A stretch of DNA of 64,000 nucleotides from Luteipulveratus mongoliensis (GTDB lineage Bacteria > Actinomycetota > Actinomycetes > Actinomycetales > Dermatophilaceae), in the NCBI RefSeq assembly GCF_001190945.1, contig NZ_CP011112.1, positions 2,914,001 through 2,978,000 of the forward strand, in the 5' to 3' direction. Both the position numbers and the translations under genes were made by a program. Below the pieces are notes generated by a model. That model made no database searches. It saw nothing but the letters and a program-made list of their open reading frames with translations, and was not told where the DNA came from. Shown piece by piece: positions 21,775 to 32,491 of this stretch. Every line of letters begins with the position of its first letter. Positions within the stretch are counted from its first letter, which is position 1.

Positions 21775-23284
21775 AGGACGCGACGGTGGCAGTTATCGCA
21801 ACTCACGAGGTCGGCAGCGGCCGGACGCGCGGCGCTCCGGCGACCGCGCACGCTCCGCGAGCCGGCCGTCCGACCGGCGGCGAGAGGGCGATCCGGCCAG
21901 GCGGGCGGCGTACGACGTGGCGCGTGCGGTCGACCGTGGCGCGTACGCCAACCTCGAGCTCCCGCGCATCCTGCGCAACGCAGGACTTGAGGGACGCGAT
22001 GCCGGATTCGCGACTGAGCTGACCTATGGCGGGATCCGGATGCGGGGGCTCTACGACCCTGTGATCGAGCTGGCCGCCGGACGCCCCGCGACACAGATCG
22101 ACCCGCCCGTCCTGGACACGTTGCGCCTCGGCGCCCACCAGCTGCTCGGGATGCGGGTGCCCTCGCACGCCGCCGCGTCCGAGACGGTCGCGCTGGCGCG
22201 CAGTGTCAACGGAGCCGGTGCCGCGGGGTTCGTGAATGCGGTGCTGCGGCGTATCAGTGAGCGCACTCGCGAGGAGTGGGTCACCGAGGTGACCGCAGGC
22301 CGGGATCGGGTCGATGCCCTTTCGGTGGAGTACTCCCATCCGGGCTGGGTGGTGCGTGCCCTGCGCGCGGCGCTGGTCGCGCACGGCGCATCCACCGACG
22401 AGACGGTTGACGGTGACCTCGAGCGCCTGCTTGCCGCGGACAACGACCCGGCACGCGTGTCGCTCGTGGCTCGTCCTGGTCTTGCGACCGTTGAAGAGCT
22501 CGTCGAGGCGGGCGCAGAGGCGTCCTCGTTGTCGCCGTTGGCCGCGATCATGGAGTCGGGCGACCCGGCCGCGATCGCCGCCGTCCGCCAGACGCGTGCG
22601 GCCGTGCAGGACGAGGGCTCCCAGCTGCTCGCCCTGGCGCTCGCCGCGGCAACCGTGCAGAACCCCAACCCGGACGGTGAGCAGTGGCTCGACCTGTGCG
22701 CCGGGCCCGGAGGCAAGGCAGCTCTCCTCGCGACGCTCGCCGCGCAGCGCGGTGCCGTGCTGTTCGCCAACGAGGTCAGCGAGCACCGCACCGAGCTGGT
22801 GCGCAAGACGCTGCGTGCGGCTCTCGATGCGGACGTCGAGGTGATGGTCGGGACCGGCGATGGTCGCGACCTCGGCGCGGAGGAGCCCGACACGTACGAC
22901 CGTGTGCTGGTGGACGCGCCGTGCACCGGCCTCGGAGCGCTGCGCCGACGCCCCGAGTCACGCTGGCGCCGACAGGCGTCCGACGTCCCTCAGCTGTCGG
23001 CCCTCCAGCGCGAGCTGCTCGTCTCGGGCATCGAGGCGACGCGCCCGGGAGGCGTGATCGGCTACGCGACGTGCAGCCCTCATGTGGCCGAGACGCAACT
23101 GGTTGTGGACGACATCGTGGGCGACCGCACCGATGTCGTGCTCGAGGACGCGCGGCCCCTGTTCATCGACGCAGAGGGCGCGCCGATCGACAGGTTGGGC
23201 GACGGCCCGACCGTCCAGCTGTGGCCGCACATCCACGGCACCGACGCCATGTACTTCGCGCTGCTTCGCAAGCAGCCCCGCTGA
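21767..23284 (+). CDS. rsmB: 16S rRNA (cytosine-967-C5)-methyltransferase
   Basis: RsmB methylates C967 of 16S rRNA using SAM. The 505-residue product begins at the GTG at 21767 inside the fmt stop region. A ~45-residue Arg/Gly-rich, probably disordered tail comes first, then a NusB-like RNA-binding domain (~48-190) and the Rossmann methyltransferase domain ([17 protein letters not shown] near 310). Both catalytic cysteines are present, in DAPCTGLG (~384) and YATCSPH (~435). The basic tail probably adds RNA affinity. Assignment is good. Confidence 0.94.
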   Translation: MPEGRDGGSYRNSRGRQRPDARRSGDRARSASRPSDRRREGDPARRAAYDVARAVDRGAYANLELPRILRNAGLEGRDAGFATELTYGGIRMRGLYDPVIELAAGRPATQIDPPVLDTLRLGAHQLLGMRVPSHAAASETVALARSVNGAGAAGFVNAVLRRISERTREEWVTEVTAGRDRVDALSVEYSHPGWVVRALRAALVAHGASTDETVDGDLERLLAADNDPARVSLVARPGLATVEELVEAGAEASSLSPLAAIMESGDPAAIAAVRQTRAAVQDEGSQLLALALAAATVQNPNPDGEQWLDLCAGPGGKAALLATLAAQRGAVLFANEVSEHRTELVRKTLRAALDADVEVMVGTGDGRDLGAEEPDTYDRVLVDAPCTGLGALRRRPESRWRRQASDVPQLSALQRELLVSGIEATRPGGVIGYATCSPHVAETQLVVDDIVGDRTDVVLEDARPLFIDAEGAPIDRLGDGPTVQLWPHIHGTDAMYFALLRKQPR

Positions 23285-23303
23285 CACCCCAAGGGACCCT
23301 CCG

Positions 23304-23960
<657 letters not shown>

Positions 23961-24030
23961 ATCCACCCGACGATCGGCCTGCCATCTCGTCCACGGGGAT
24001 ACACGAAGTGCCGTGATGATCGTCGTGGTG

Positions 24031-24039
24031 CATACTTAT
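24031..24039 (+). promoter_or_regulatory. putative -10 of the riboflavin operon
   Basis: CATACTTAT contains CATACT/TACTTA, -10-like, and would start RNA within about 10 bases of the FMN riboswitch. No convincing -35 is seen. The gap 23961-24318 holds this promoter, the riboswitch, its terminator and the ribD leader, and nothing else. Confidence 0.45.
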
Positions 24040-24049
24040 GGGTAGCAGT

Positions 24050-24176
24050 ACGTGCTCCGGGGTCGGTGTAATTCCGAGCCGGCGGTGATAGTCCGCGACC
24101 CGGCCACCTTCGGGTGGTCGGTTGACCTGGTGGAACTCCAGGACCGACGGTGAAAGTCCGGATGGGAGGCGCACGT
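24050..24176 (+). ncRNA. FMN riboswitch (RFN element)
   Basis: All RFN core blocks are present in order: ACGTGC at 24050-24055 pairs with GCACGT at 24171-24176 to close P1; TCGGGG-like TCCGGGGTCGGTG, AATTCCGAGCCGGCGGTGAT, GTCCGCGACCCGGCC, then AACTCCAGGACCGACGGTGA and AAGTCCGGATGGGAGGCG. FMN binding should switch off the downstream rib genes. The P1 arms are complementary over six bases. Placement before ribD with ribM in the operon confirms the role. Confidence 0.97.
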
Positions 24177-24242
24177 GGCGGTTGCTCTTTGGCGACCGCT
24201 TGCCGGTGATGTCCGGTCCCGCTTCGGCGAGGGCCGCTCACT

Positions 24243-24265
24243 GGGTCGAGCCTTGTCGACCCTTT
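24243..24265 (+). terminator. riboswitch expression-platform terminator
   Basis: GGGTCGA (24243-24249) pairs perfectly with TCGACCC (24256-24262) around GCCTTG and is followed by TTT. It lies 67 bases after the riboswitch and 54 before ribD, as expected for a transcription-terminating off switch. The stem is short and the T-run is only three, so termination may be partial. Confidence 0.7.
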
Positions 24266-24318
24266 GACGTCACCAGTCCACCCCGGAGCTCGCCGTCGCG
24301 AGCGAGAGGGAGTGGGCC

Positions 24319-25353
24319 ATGACCGTAGGCCTGACGCAGCAGGATGCTGCGCTGCTCTCGCGTGCCGTGGAGCTCGCCGCTCAGGGTCGCCTCGCCGATC
24401 CGAACCCCCGAGTCGGTGCCGTGATCCTCAGCGCGCAGGGCGAGGTGGTCGGCGAGGGCTGGCACCACGGAGCCGGTACGCCGCATGCCGAGGTCGTCGC
24501 GCTACAAGCCGCCGGCGATCGTGCATCCGGTGGGACGGCGTACGTCAGCCTTGAGCCCTGCTCCCACGAGGGCCGTACGCCGCCGTGCACCCGGGCGCTC
24601 CTGGCAGCCGGTGTACGTCGGGTGGTCTTTGCCCAGGCCGACCCGAGCCCTGTGGCCGGCGGGGGAGCCGAACTCCTGCGCTCACAGGGGATTGATGTCA
24701 CCGGACCGGTGAGCGGGACCGGTGCCGAGGATCTGAACCGGCCGTGGGCGTTCAGCGCTGTCCACGGTCGCCCTTTCGTGACGTGGAAGGTCGGCTCAAC
24801 CCTTGACGGTCGCGTCGCCGCACTCGACGGCACCAGTCGCTGGATCACCAGCGCGGGGGCGCGCGCGGACGTGCACCGCCGTCGTGCCACGGCCGGGGCG
24901 ATCCTGGTCGGCACCGGCACCGTGCTGACGGACGACCCCTCTCTGACCGTGCGCGACGCCGAGGACCGCCCAGTCGGAGTGCAGCCGCTCCGAGTCGTCA
25001 TGGGCGAGCGTGACGTCCCCGCGGACGCGCGCGTCAACGGGCCGGGCGAGGTCTGGCACGCGCGCACTCACTCGGCCGAGGTCGTACTGAAGACGTTGCA
25101 GGACAAGGGGATTCGTCACCTGTGGCTCGAAGGCGGCCCGACCGTCGCGGCTGCCTTCCTGCGCGCTGGCCTGGTCGATGAGGCGCTTGTCTACGTCGCT
25201 CCCACCCTGCTCGGCGACGGCCCGTCGCTGGTCGCCTCACTCGGCGTGCCGACCCTGTCGGCCGCCCACCATCTCGAGCTGCTCGATATCGAGCAGCTCG
25301 GCCAAGACGTCCGGCTGCGCCTGCGGCCGAGACCTGTCGAAGGAGATCTGTGA
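24319..25353 (+). CDS. ribD: riboflavin biosynthesis deaminase/reductase
   Basis: RibD deaminates and then reduces the pyrimidine intermediate of riboflavin synthesis. The 344-residue product has the zinc deaminase domain first (HAE at about residue 56, PCSHEGRTPPC at ~81-91) and the NADPH-dependent reductase from about 155 (GSTLDGRVA, GTGTVLTDDP, WLEGGPTVAAAFL). The ATG at 24319 follows GAGGGAG. It is the first gene after the FMN riboswitch and overlaps ribE by one base. Confidence 0.96.
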   Translation: MTVGLTQQDAALLSRAVELAAQGRLADPNPRVGAVILSAQGEVVGEGWHHGAGTPHAEVVALQAAGDRASGGTAYVSLEPCSHEGRTPPCTRALLAAGVRRVVFAQADPSPVAGGGAELLRSQGIDVTGPVSGTGAEDLNRPWAFSAVHGRPFVTWKVGSTLDGRVAALDGTSRWITSAGARADVHRRRATAGAILVGTGTVLTDDPSLTVRDAEDRPVGVQPLRVVMGERDVPADARVNGPGEVWHARTHSAEVVLKTLQDKGIRHLWLEGGPTVAAAFLRAGLVDEALVYVAPTLLGDGPSLVASLGVPTLSAAHHLELLDIEQLGQDVRLRLRPRPVEGDL

Positions 25354-25964
25354 TGTTCACCGGGATCGTTGAGGAGCTCGGCGCCGTGGAGCGCCTCGAG
25401 CACGGGTCCGACTCCGCCGTGCTTTGGCTGCGCGGTGCCACGGTCACGGCGGACGCCGTGCACGGTGCCTCGATCGCCGTCAACGGCGTCTGTCTGACCG
25501 TGGTCGAGGTGAAGGGCCAGGTGTTCGGCGTCGACGTGATGGCCGAGACGTTGCAGCGCAGCAGCCTCGGCGGACTCACGGTGGGCGATCCGGTCAACCT
25601 CGAGCGAGCCATGCCCGCGAACGGCCGCTTCGGTGGCCACGTCGTGCAGGGCCATGTGGACGGCACCGCAGCGATCGTGTCTCGGGAGCCTGGAGACCGC
25701 TGGGAGGTCGTCACGTTCGAGCTGCCGGTCGAGCTCGCACGCTACGTCGTAGAGAAGGGCTCGATCACCGTCGACGGTGTCTCGTTGACAGTCTCGGCAG
25801 TCGCCGACGGCACGTTCAGCGTGTCCTTGATTCCCACGACCTTGGACCTGACCACGTTGGGGCGTAAGGGAGTTGGTGACCTGGTCAACCTCGAGGTCGA
25901 TGTCCTGGCGAAGTACGTCGAGCGGCTGCTCGCCAGTGGCGCGCCGACAGGAGTCAGCGCGTGA
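25353..25964 (+). CDS. ribE: riboflavin synthase, alpha subunit
   Basis: The enzyme dismutates two 6,7-dimethyl-8-ribityllumazine molecules into riboflavin. The 203-residue protein contains two homologous lumazine-binding barrels: the first starts MFTGIVEELG, the second around residue 95 after GRFGGHVVQGHVDG. The ATG at 25353 is favoured over the overlapping GTG at 25350 because AAGGAGA lies at the right distance and MFTGIVE is the universal start. Called ribC in some naming schemes. It is coupled to ribM by a GTGA overlap. Confidence 0.96.
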   Translation: MFTGIVEELGAVERLEHGSDSAVLWLRGATVTADAVHGASIAVNGVCLTVVEVKGQVFGVDVMAETLQRSSLGGLTVGDPVNLERAMPANGRFGGHVVQGHVDGTAAIVSREPGDRWEVVTFELPVELARYVVEKGSITVDGVSLTVSAVADGTFSVSLIPTTLDLTTLGRKGVGDLVNLEVDVLAKYVERLLASGAPTGVSA

Positions 25965-26653
25965 ACCTCTTCGAGCGCATTTACGACGCGCACCTGACCA
26001 TCTCGGGTCACCCGATCACCTGGCGCGAGATCCTCGGCAACCTGTTCGGGTTCGCCTCCGCGATCGGCGGCATGCGACGCAAGGTGTGGGCCTGGCCCGT
26101 CGGCATCATCGGCAACGCGATGCTCTTCACCGTCTTCCTCGGCGTCGGTATCACCAACACCGGGAGCGGGCCGCTGTTCGGTCAGGCCGGGCGGCAGGTC
26201 TTCTTCATCATCACCTCGATCTACGGGTGGTGGATCTGGAACGAGAGCCGCAAGCTGCGGGGTGCGGACAAGCCGGCGATCAGCCCGCGCTGGGCGACCA
26301 CGCAGGAGCGTGTCGGCTATCTGATCGTCTGGGTGGCCGGTGTCCTGGTCACGCAGGCGGTGTTCGCCAAGATCGGCGCGGGCTGGCCCGCGGAGCGTTG
26401 GTACTACTGGTGCGACGCCTGGATCTTCGTCGGATCGATGGTCGCGACCTATGCGATGGCTCGCGGCTGGAACGACTTCTGGCTCGCCTGGGTCGCCGTT
26501 GATCTGGTCGGAGTGCCGCTGCTGTGGCACTCCAAGTACTACCCGTCAGCCATCCTCTACGTGATTTACGCGGGGCTGGTCATCTACGGGTTCACCGTCT
26601 GGCTGCGCGCGACGCGCACCGAGCAACCGACTCCTGTGGAGGTGGCGGCATGA
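25961..26653 (+). CDS. ribM: riboflavin importer RibM (PnuX), PnuC fold
   Basis: A 230-residue membrane protein of the PnuC fold with about seven membrane segments and the family marks YGWWIWNE (near 87), [20 protein letters not shown] (near 150) and DLVGVPL (near 183). PnuC proteins move vitamin cores, but this one lies inside an FMN-riboswitch operon and closely resembles, as far as I can judge by eye, RibM of Streptomyces davaonensis and Corynebacterium, which imports riboflavin by facilitated diffusion. So riboflavin, rather than nicotinamide riboside, is the likely substrate. It is coupled on both sides to riboflavin genes. Confidence 0.88.
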   Translation: MNLFERIYDAHLTISGHPITWREILGNLFGFASAIGGMRRKVWAWPVGIIGNAMLFTVFLGVGITNTGSGPLFGQAGRQVFFIITSIYGWWIWNESRKLRGADKPAISPRWATTQERVGYLIVWVAGVLVTQAVFAKIGAGWPAERWYYWCDAWIFVGSMVATYAMARGWNDFWLAWVAVDLVGVPLLWHSKYYPSAILYVIYAGLVIYGFTVWLRATRTEQPTPVEVAA

Positions 26654-27897
26654 GCGACAGAGCGAATGGTGGAGAAATGAACGCGCTCTCATCGATCGAG
26701 GACGCGCTGCAAGCGATGCGCGATGGCCGACCGGTCCTGGTCACCGATGACGAGGACCGCGAGAACGAGGGCGACGTCATCCTCGCCGCGGACACACTCA
26801 CCGACGAGTGGGTCGCCTGGATGGTGCGGCACACCTCGGGCTACCTGTGCGCGCCGCTGCCCGAGGCGTACGCCGACCGGCTCGGCCTGCCGCTCATGGT
26901 CGAGCACAACCGGGACCCGTTCCGTACGGCGTACACCGTGTCCGTGGACGCCGCCGAGGGCGTGACCACCGGGATCAGTGCAGCCGACCGAGCGCGCACG
27001 ATCCGGCTGCTGGCCGACGCCGACGCGACACCGCAGGACTTCATCCGGCCCGGACACGTCCTGCCGCTGCGCGCGAAGGACGGCGGCGTCCTGGTCCGGC
27101 GTGGGCACACCGAGGCCGGCGTCGACCTGCCCCGGCTGGCAGGGCTGAACCCCGTGTCGACGCTCGCGGAACTGCAGCACGACGACGGCACCATGATGCG
27201 GCTGACTGCCGTGCTGGAGCTGGGTGCCGAGCACGATCTGCCGGTCATCACGATCGAGCAGCTCGTCCAGTGGCGCGAGAAGCATGATCGCGTCGAGCGG
27301 GTCGCGGAGGCGCGCCTGCCCACGTCGCACGGCATCTTCCAGGTCGTCGGCTACCGGGACCGGGTGACCGGCGCTGAGCACGTGGCGCTGATCAGCGGGC
27401 GCGGTCTGGACGGCGACCACCCGCTGGTGCGGGTTCATTCGGAGTGCCTGACCGGCGACGTCTTCGGCTCGCGCCGATGTGACTGTGGCCCGCAGCTGGA
27501 CCGCTCCCTGGAGCGGGTCAGTCGTGAAGGTGGCGTGGTCGTCTACCTGCGCGGGCACGAGGGTCGTGGCGTGGGTCTGCTCTCTAAGCTGCAGGCGTAT
27601 GCGTTGCAGGACAACGGTTTTGACACGGTCGACGCGCAGACCGAGCTGGGACTCCCGATCGACGACCGCGAGTACGGCGCGGCCGGCGCGATCCTGCGGG
27701 ACCTCGGTGTCGAGCGGCTGAGGCTGATGACCAACAACCCGGTCAAGGTCGAGGCGCTGGCGCGGTCCGGGATCGACATCGTCGGCGTTGACCGGGTGCA
27801 CGTGCCCGCGACCGCCGACAACACGGCGTACCTCACGACCAAGCGTGACCGCCTGGGACACGACATCCTCCTCGAGGCTGAGGCGGCGTCCGCATGA
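26650..27897 (+). CDS. ribBA: 3,4-DHBP synthase / GTP cyclohydrolase II
   Basis: This bifunctional enzyme supplies both riboflavin precursors. The N-terminal RibB domain has the acidic metal loop [16 protein letters not shown] (~32-47) and [11 protein letters not shown] (~150); the C-terminal RibA domain has the zinc ligands in [18 protein letters not shown] (~263-280) and [11 protein letters not shown]. All catalytic residues look present, so both halves should be active. The ATG at 26650 overlaps the ribM stop; the 415-residue length is normal. The stop overlaps the ribH ATG. Confidence 0.96.
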   Translation: MSDRANGGEMNALSSIEDALQAMRDGRPVLVTDDEDRENEGDVILAADTLTDEWVAWMVRHTSGYLCAPLPEAYADRLGLPLMVEHNRDPFRTAYTVSVDAAEGVTTGISAADRARTIRLLADADATPQDFIRPGHVLPLRAKDGGVLVRRGHTEAGVDLPRLAGLNPVSTLAELQHDDGTMMRLTAVLELGAEHDLPVITIEQLVQWREKHDRVERVAEARLPTSHGIFQVVGYRDRVTGAEHVALISGRGLDGDHPLVRVHSECLTGDVFGSRRCDCGPQLDRSLERVSREGGVVVYLRGHEGRGVGLLSKLQAYALQDNGFDTVDAQTELGLPIDDREYGAAGAILRDLGVERLRLMTNNPVKVEALARSGIDIVGVDRVHVPATADNTAYLTTKRDRLGHDILLEAEAASA

Positions 27898-28361
27898 GCG
27901 GGCACGGGTCGCCACAGATCGCGGTCGACGGGACGGGACTCAGGGTCGCGATCGTCGCGGCTTCCTGGCACACGACGGTCATGGACGGTCTGGTCGACGG
28001 TGCCCAGCGCGGGCTCGCCGACGCGCAGGTCGAGGACGTCACGCTGGTACGCGTGCCCGGCAGCTTCGAGCTCGGCGTCGCCTGCGCGCGCCTCGCTCCG
28101 TCGTACGACGCTGTCGTGGCTCTCGGTGTCGTCATCCGTGGTGGGACACCGCACTTCGACTACGTCTGCCATGCGGCCACGTCCGCGCTCTCGGACATCT
28201 CGGTGCGCACCGGGACACCCGTCGGGTTCGGTCTGCTGACCTGTGACACCGAGAAGCAAGCCCTTGACCGTGCCGGTCTGCCCGACTCGATCGAGGACAA
28301 GGGTCACGAGGCGGCCACTGCAGCTGTCGCCACTGCCGTGACGCTGAAGGGCCTCACGTAG
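27894..28361 (+). CDS. ribH: 6,7-dimethyl-8-ribityllumazine synthase
   Basis: RibH condenses the DHBP and ribitylaminouracil intermediates. The 155-residue protein shows VAASWH, the phosphate/substrate loop [27 protein letters not shown] with the catalytic histidine, and [11 protein letters not shown]. The last motif usually reads LTVET..QA in other bacteria. It closes the riboflavin operon; fbiC starts 11 bases later from its own probable promoter. Confidence 0.95.
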   Translation: MSGHGSPQIAVDGTGLRVAIVAASWHTTVMDGLVDGAQRGLADAQVEDVTLVRVPGSFELGVACARLAPSYDAVVALGVVIRGGTPHFDYVCHAATSALSDISVRTGTPVGFGLLTCDTEKQALDRAGLPDSIEDKGHEAATAAVATAVTLKGLT

Positions 28362-28364
28362 CCT
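28359..28364 (+). promoter_or_regulatory. -10 box of probable leaderless fbiC promoter
   Basis: TAGCCT overlaps the ribH stop (TAG) and ends seven bases before the fbiC GTG, placing the expected transcription start at or next to the start codon. The 12-mer TAGCCTGCTGCG is identical to that before trpC. Confidence 0.55.
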
Positions 28365-28371
28365 GCTGCGA

Positions 28372-30885
28372 GTGACCTCTTCGAGCGGTATGAGACGGGC
28401 ACTGGCCCGGGCACGTGACGGCAAGACGCTGGACGAGGGTGAGGCGCTCGTCCTGCTCGGCGCGCGCGGCGAGGACCTGGAGGCGCTCTTCGAGCCAGCC
28501 TCCCGGGTGCGTGATGCCGCGATGCTCAAGGCCGGGCGTCCAGAGGTCGTCACGTACTCACGCAAGGTGTTCATCCCGCTGACCCGGTTGTGCCGGGACC
28601 GTTGCCACTACTGCACATTCGCGACCGTGCCGCACCGTCTGCCGGCTGCTTTCCTGTCGCCCGACGAGGTGCTGGAAATCGCGCGCGAGGGTGCCGCCCA
28701 AGGCTGCAAGGAAGCGCTTTTCACGCTCGGTGACCGCCCGGAGGATCGGTGGCCGGCAGCGCGGGAGTGGCTCGACGCGCATGGGTACGACGACACGCTG
28801 GCCTACGTACGCGCCATGGCGATCCGGGTGCTGGAGGAGACCGGGCTGCTGCCGCACCTCAACCCCGGCGTCATGTCCTGGTCCGACCTGCAGCGGTTGA
28901 AGCCGGTCGCTCCGTCGATGGGCATGATGCTCGAGACCACCTCGACGGCACTGTTCACGGAGCCGGGCGGTGCGCACTTCGGCTCTCCCGACAAGGACCC
29001 GGCCGTACGACTCCGCGTCCTCGAAGACGCAGGCCGCGTCGGCGTACCGTTCACGACCGGGGTCCTGGTCGGCATCGGTGAGACCGTCCAGGACCGGCTC
29101 GACAGCATCCTGGCGATCCGGCAGGTAGCGCGGGAGTACGGCGCGATCCAGGAGTGCATCGTCCAGAACTTCCGGGCCAAGGACGACACCGCGATGCGGT
29201 CGACGCCCGATGTGGGGGAGGAGGAGTATCTCGCCACCATCGCGGTCACCCGACTGCTCCTCGGCCCATCTGTGACGGTCCAGGCGCCGCCGAATCTGTC
29301 TGAGCCACAACAGATCTCACGCCTCCTGGCGGCAGGCGTCGATGACTGGGGCGGCGTTTCGCCGGTCACGCCCGACCACGTCAACCCCGAGCGTCCCTGG
29401 CCGGAGGTCGACGAGCTGCGCCAGTGGACCGAGGAGTCAGGGCTGCGGCTCGCCGAGCGTCTGACGGCTCATCCGAGGTACGTCCTCGGTGCCTTGGAGC
29501 GCGACGAGCCGTGGATCGACCCGCGGCTCCATGAGCACGTCCGCGCACTGGCGGATCTCTCGACCGGCCTGGCCGCGGAGGACGCTCGCGCCACGGGGCG
29601 ACCGTGGCAGGAGCCGGATGGCGGGCTGGCCGCGACAGGTGACGGCCGCGGACGTGTCGACCTGCACCGTGAGGTCGACACCGAAGGCCGCACCGATGAC
29701 CGGCGCAGCGACTTCGACGAGGTCTACGGCGACTGGGCTGAGGTCGCGCATCGCGTCGACTCCGCGCCGCAGCCGCTGGGCGCCGACGTGCGAGATGCGT
29801 TGTCCCGTGCGGAAACTGACCCGGCGGGGTTGTCCGACGACGACTACTTGGCGCTTGTCACGAGCGATGGTGCCGACCTCGACGCGCTCTGCCGGCTGGC
29901 CGACGACATCCGTCGTGACGTGGTCGGTGATGACGTGACCTATGTCGTCAACCGCAACGTCAACTTCACCAACATCTGTTACGTCGGCTGCCGGTTCTGT
30001 GCCTTCGCTCAACGCAAGACGGATGCCGACGCCTTCACCCTGTCCCTGGAGCAGATCGGTCAGCGTGCCGCCGAGGCGCAAGCGCTCGGAGCGACCGAGA
30101 TCTGTCTGCAGGGCGGGATCGACCCCTCACTGGGGCGGACGGCGTACGTCGACATCGTGCGTGCAGTGACCGGCGCCGCCCCGGGCATCCACGTACACGC
30201 CTTCTCTCCGATGGAGATCGCGACGGCTTCCGCGAAGGCAGGCGTGTCCGTGAAGGAGTGGCTGCAGGAAGTACGCGATGCCGGCCTCGGCTCGATCCCC
30301 GGGACGGCGGCGGAGATCCTCGACGACGAGGTGCGCTGGGTGCTGACCAAGGGCAAGCTCCCGGCGTCGCAGTGGCTCGAGGTCGTGCAGACCGCGCACG
30401 AAGTGGGGCTGCCGAGCAGCTCGACGATGATGTACGGCCACGTCGACCACCCGCGGCACTGGGTCGGCCATCTGCGCACCCTGGCTCGGCTGCAGGACAA
30501 GACAGGTGGTTTCACCGAGTTCGTGCCGCTGCCGTTCGTCCATCACAACGCGCCGGTCTATCTCGCCGGTCTGGCACGGCCGGGCCCCACGCTCCGCGAC
30601 AACCGCGCCGTGCACGCCCTCGCGCGACTGATGCTGCACGGGCGGATCCACAACATCCAGACGTCCTGGGTCAAGCTCGGCGTGGACGGCACCCGGCAGA
30701 TGCTCCAGGGCGGCGCGAACGACGTCGGCGGCACCCTCATGGAGGAGACGATCAGCCGGATGGCCGGTTCCGAGCATGGCTCCGCCAAGACCGTCGCCGA
30801 GCTGCAGGAGATCGCGGCGGGCATCGGCCGAGGGGTGCGGGAGCGTACGACGACCTATGGACGCCCTGCGGCAGGGGCGGCCTGA
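28372..30885 (+). CDS. fbiC: FO synthase, fused CofG-CofH
   Basis: FbiC makes the deazaflavin FO, the chromophore of cofactor F420, from tyrosine and the same ribitylaminouracil used by RibE/RibH. The 837-residue protein is two radical-SAM enzymes in one chain: the CofG half has CRDRCHYC (~74-81) and the CofH half CYVGCRFC (~536-543), each binding a 4Fe-4S cluster. A charged, low-complexity linker lies around 405-450. Fusion is the normal actinobacterial state. Placement right after ribH fits the shared precursor. No ribosome binding site precedes the GTG, which fits a leaderless message. Confidence 0.96.
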   Translation: MTSSSGMRRALARARDGKTLDEGEALVLLGARGEDLEALFEPASRVRDAAMLKAGRPEVVTYSRKVFIPLTRLCRDRCHYCTFATVPHRLPAAFLSPDEVLEIAREGAAQGCKEALFTLGDRPEDRWPAAREWLDAHGYDDTLAYVRAMAIRVLEETGLLPHLNPGVMSWSDLQRLKPVAPSMGMMLETTSTALFTEPGGAHFGSPDKDPAVRLRVLEDAGRVGVPFTTGVLVGIGETVQDRLDSILAIRQVAREYGAIQECIVQNFRAKDDTAMRSTPDVGEEEYLATIAVTRLLLGPSVTVQAPPNLSEPQQISRLLAAGVDDWGGVSPVTPDHVNPERPWPEVDELRQWTEESGLRLAERLTAHPRYVLGALERDEPWIDPRLHEHVRALADLSTGLAAEDARATGRPWQEPDGGLAATGDGRGRVDLHREVDTEGRTDDRRSDFDEVYGDWAEVAHRVDSAPQPLGADVRDALSRAETDPAGLSDDDYLALVTSDGADLDALCRLADDIRRDVVGDDVTYVVNRNVNFTNICYVGCRFCAFAQRKTDADAFTLSLEQIGQRAAEAQALGATEICLQGGIDPSLGRTAYVDIVRAVTGAAPGIHVHAFSPMEIATASAKAGVSVKEWLQEVRDAGLGSIPGTAAEILDDEVRWVLTKGKLPASQWLEVVQTAHEVGLPSSSTMMYGHVDHPRHWVGHLRTLARLQDKTGGFTEFVPLPFVHHNAPVYLAGLARPGPTLRDNRAVHALARLMLHGRIHNIQTSWVKLGVDGTRQMLQGGANDVGGTLMEETISRMAGSEHGSAKTVAELQEIAAGIGRGVRERTTTYGRPAAGAA

Positions 30886-30890
30886 ACCCG

Positions 30891-30896
30891 TACTCT
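30891..30896 (+). promoter_or_regulatory. -10 box of probable leaderless hisE promoter
   Basis: TACTCT fits TANNNT and ends eight bases before the hisE GTG. There is no Shine-Dalgarno in the eight bases between, which supports a leaderless or very short-leader transcript. Confidence 0.5.
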
Positions 30897-30904
30897 CTTG
30901 CGAC

Positions 30905-31168
30905 GTGAAGACGTTCGAGCAGCTGTGGGACGAGCTGTCCCGCAAGGCCACTGAGCGCCCCGAGGGCTCCGGCACTGTCGCCGCCCTCGATGCAGGCGTA
31001 CACACCATCGGCAAGAAGGTCGTCGAAGAGGCGGCCGAGGTCTGGATGGCGGCCGAGCATGAGGGCAAGGAGCGCACCGCCGAGGAGATCAGCCAGCTGA
31101 TCTACCACCTGCAGGTGCTGATGCTCGCCAGCGAGATCTCCCTCGACGACGTCTACGCCCACCTGTAG
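30905..31168 (+). CDS. hisE: phosphoribosyl-ATP pyrophosphatase
   Basis: HisE hydrolyses phosphoribosyl-ATP, the second step of histidine synthesis. The 87-residue all-helical protein has [16 protein letters not shown] (~38-53), the MazG-like metal helix with EExxE spacing, and the C-terminal LIYHLQVLM. The GTG at 30905 is used; the frame opens earlier within fbiC but upstream codons are not conserved. hisG follows ten bases after the stop, as in mycobacteria. Confidence 0.95.
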   Translation: MKTFEQLWDELSRKATERPEGSGTVAALDAGVHTIGKKVVEEAAEVWMAAEHEGKERTAEEISQLIYHLQVLMLASEISLDDVYAHL

Positions 31169-31178
31169 GAGCACCCTG

Positions 31179-32024
31179 ATGCTGAAAGTGGCTGTCCCCA
31201 ACAAGGGCGCCCTGTCCGAGTCGGCTGCCGCGATGCTCCGCGAGGCCGGCTACCGCGGCCGCCGTGAGAGCAAGGAGCTCGTGGTCCGCGACACCGACCA
31301 CGACGTCGAGTTCTTCTTCCTGCGGCCGCGTGACATCGCGATCTATGTCGGCGCCGGCACTCTCGACGTAGGCCTGACCGGGCGCGATCTGCTGCTGGAC
31401 TCCGCCAGCCCGGCGGAGGAGGTCCTCGCCCTGGGCTTCGGTGGATCAACGTTTCGGTACGCGAGCCTCCCGGGCTTCGCTGCCGATGTCACCGAGCTCG
31501 CCGGGCGCCGGATTGCGACCAGCTTTGCCGGCCTGGTGGAGGCTGACCTGGAGCGGCACGGGGTCGAGGCAAGCGTGGTCAAGCTGGACGGTGCCGTCGA
31601 GACGGCCGTGACGCTCGGCGTGGCTGACGCGATCGCCGACGTCGTCGAGACCGGTACGTCGATGCGCAACGCGGGCCTGGAAGTCTTCGGTGAGCCGATC
31701 ATGACCAGCGAGGCGGTGCTGATCCGCCCCGCCGAACGCGAGGACAGCGCGGCCGTCGACGTGCTCGTACGCCGGCTCGAGGGCGTGCTGACCGCACGCC
31801 ACTACGTGATGATGGACTACGACATCCGGGTCGAGCTGGTCGAGCAGGCGTGCGCCCTGACGCCTGGTTTGGAGTCGCCCACGGTGTCGCCGCTGCACGA
31901 CAAGGGCTACGTCGCCGTGCGTTCGATGGTCCCGCGCAAGCGCACCAACCAGGTGATGGACGACCTCTACGACCTGGGTGCGCGGGCGATCCTGGTCACC
32001 GACATCGCCGCATGCCGCATCTGA
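31179..32024 (+). CDS. hisG: ATP phosphoribosyltransferase, long form
   Basis: HisG joins ATP and PRPP, the feedback-controlled first step of histidine synthesis. At 281 residues it is the long form with a C-terminal ACT-like regulatory domain (about 210-281; SPTVSPLHDKGYVAV then MDDLYDLGARAILVTDI), so it should need no HisZ partner. The PRPP loop region ETGTSMRNAGLEVF (~150-163) is visible. The ATG follows AGGAG at 31168-31172. Confidence 0.95.
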   Translation: MLKVAVPNKGALSESAAAMLREAGYRGRRESKELVVRDTDHDVEFFFLRPRDIAIYVGAGTLDVGLTGRDLLLDSASPAEEVLALGFGGSTFRYASLPGFAADVTELAGRRIATSFAGLVEADLERHGVEASVVKLDGAVETAVTLGVADAIADVVETGTSMRNAGLEVFGEPIMTSEAVLIRPAEREDSAAVDVLVRRLEGVLTARHYVMMDYDIRVELVEQACALTPGLESPTVSPLHDKGYVAVRSMVPRKRTNQVMDDLYDLGARAILVTDIAACRI

Positions 32025-32032
32025 GTCTCGCC

Positions 32033-32485
32033 ATGAGTGCCAACAGGGACCTGTACGCCGTCTTCCGCCCTCGCAAGGGACGCATCGTCCCGCTGGTGGC
32101 GGCGGCTGCCTCGCTCGCGGTGTTCACGTTCGTCGCGGTCACCGTGCAAGGCGGCGGACACAGCGGCTGGTCAACGCCGGACCGGGTGATGCTGATCGCC
32201 TTCGGCGCCCTGATGGCGTTCGGGTTGTGGCGTTTTGCGCAGGTGCGCGCTGTCCCGACGCCGACCGGTCTGACCGTCCACAACCTGATCGCCACGCGGC
32301 AGCTGGAGTGGTCGCAGGTCGTCAACGTGCAGTTCGGCGCGCACAGCTCGTGGGCTGTTCTCGAGCTGGATGACACCGAGACGCTCGCGGTGATGGCGAT
32401 CCAGCGGAATGACGGACAGCGTGCACTGGCAGAGGCACAGCGGCTCGCCGCTCTGGTCGAGGGACGCTCGCGGCCGTCTGCGTGA
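32033..32485 (+). CDS. small membrane protein with PH-like domain
   Basis: A 150-residue protein with two predicted membrane helices (about residues 17-37 and 50-68) followed by a short beta-rich C-terminal domain (PTGLTVHNLIATRQLEWSQV) of the bacterial PH type seen in many actinobacterial proteins. The ATG at 32033 is chosen, but an in-frame ATG at 32012 overlapping hisG is possible. It is encoded nine bases after hisG and is probably on the same transcript. Function unknown; homologues often accompany hisE-hisG in actinobacteria. Confidence 0.75.
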   Translation: MSANRDLYAVFRPRKGRIVPLVAAAASLAVFTFVAVTVQGGGHSGWSTPDRVMLIAFGALMAFGLWRFAQVRAVPTPTGLTVHNLIATRQLEWSQVVNVQFGAHSSWAVLELDDTETLAVMAIQRNDGQRALAEAQRLAALVEGRSRPSA

Positions 32486-32491
32486 CCGGTG

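Noticed and set aside
25961-26653. PnuC nicotinamide riboside transporter
   Set aside because: The fold is PnuC-like, but the operon and conserved runs point to the riboflavin transporter RibM/PnuX.
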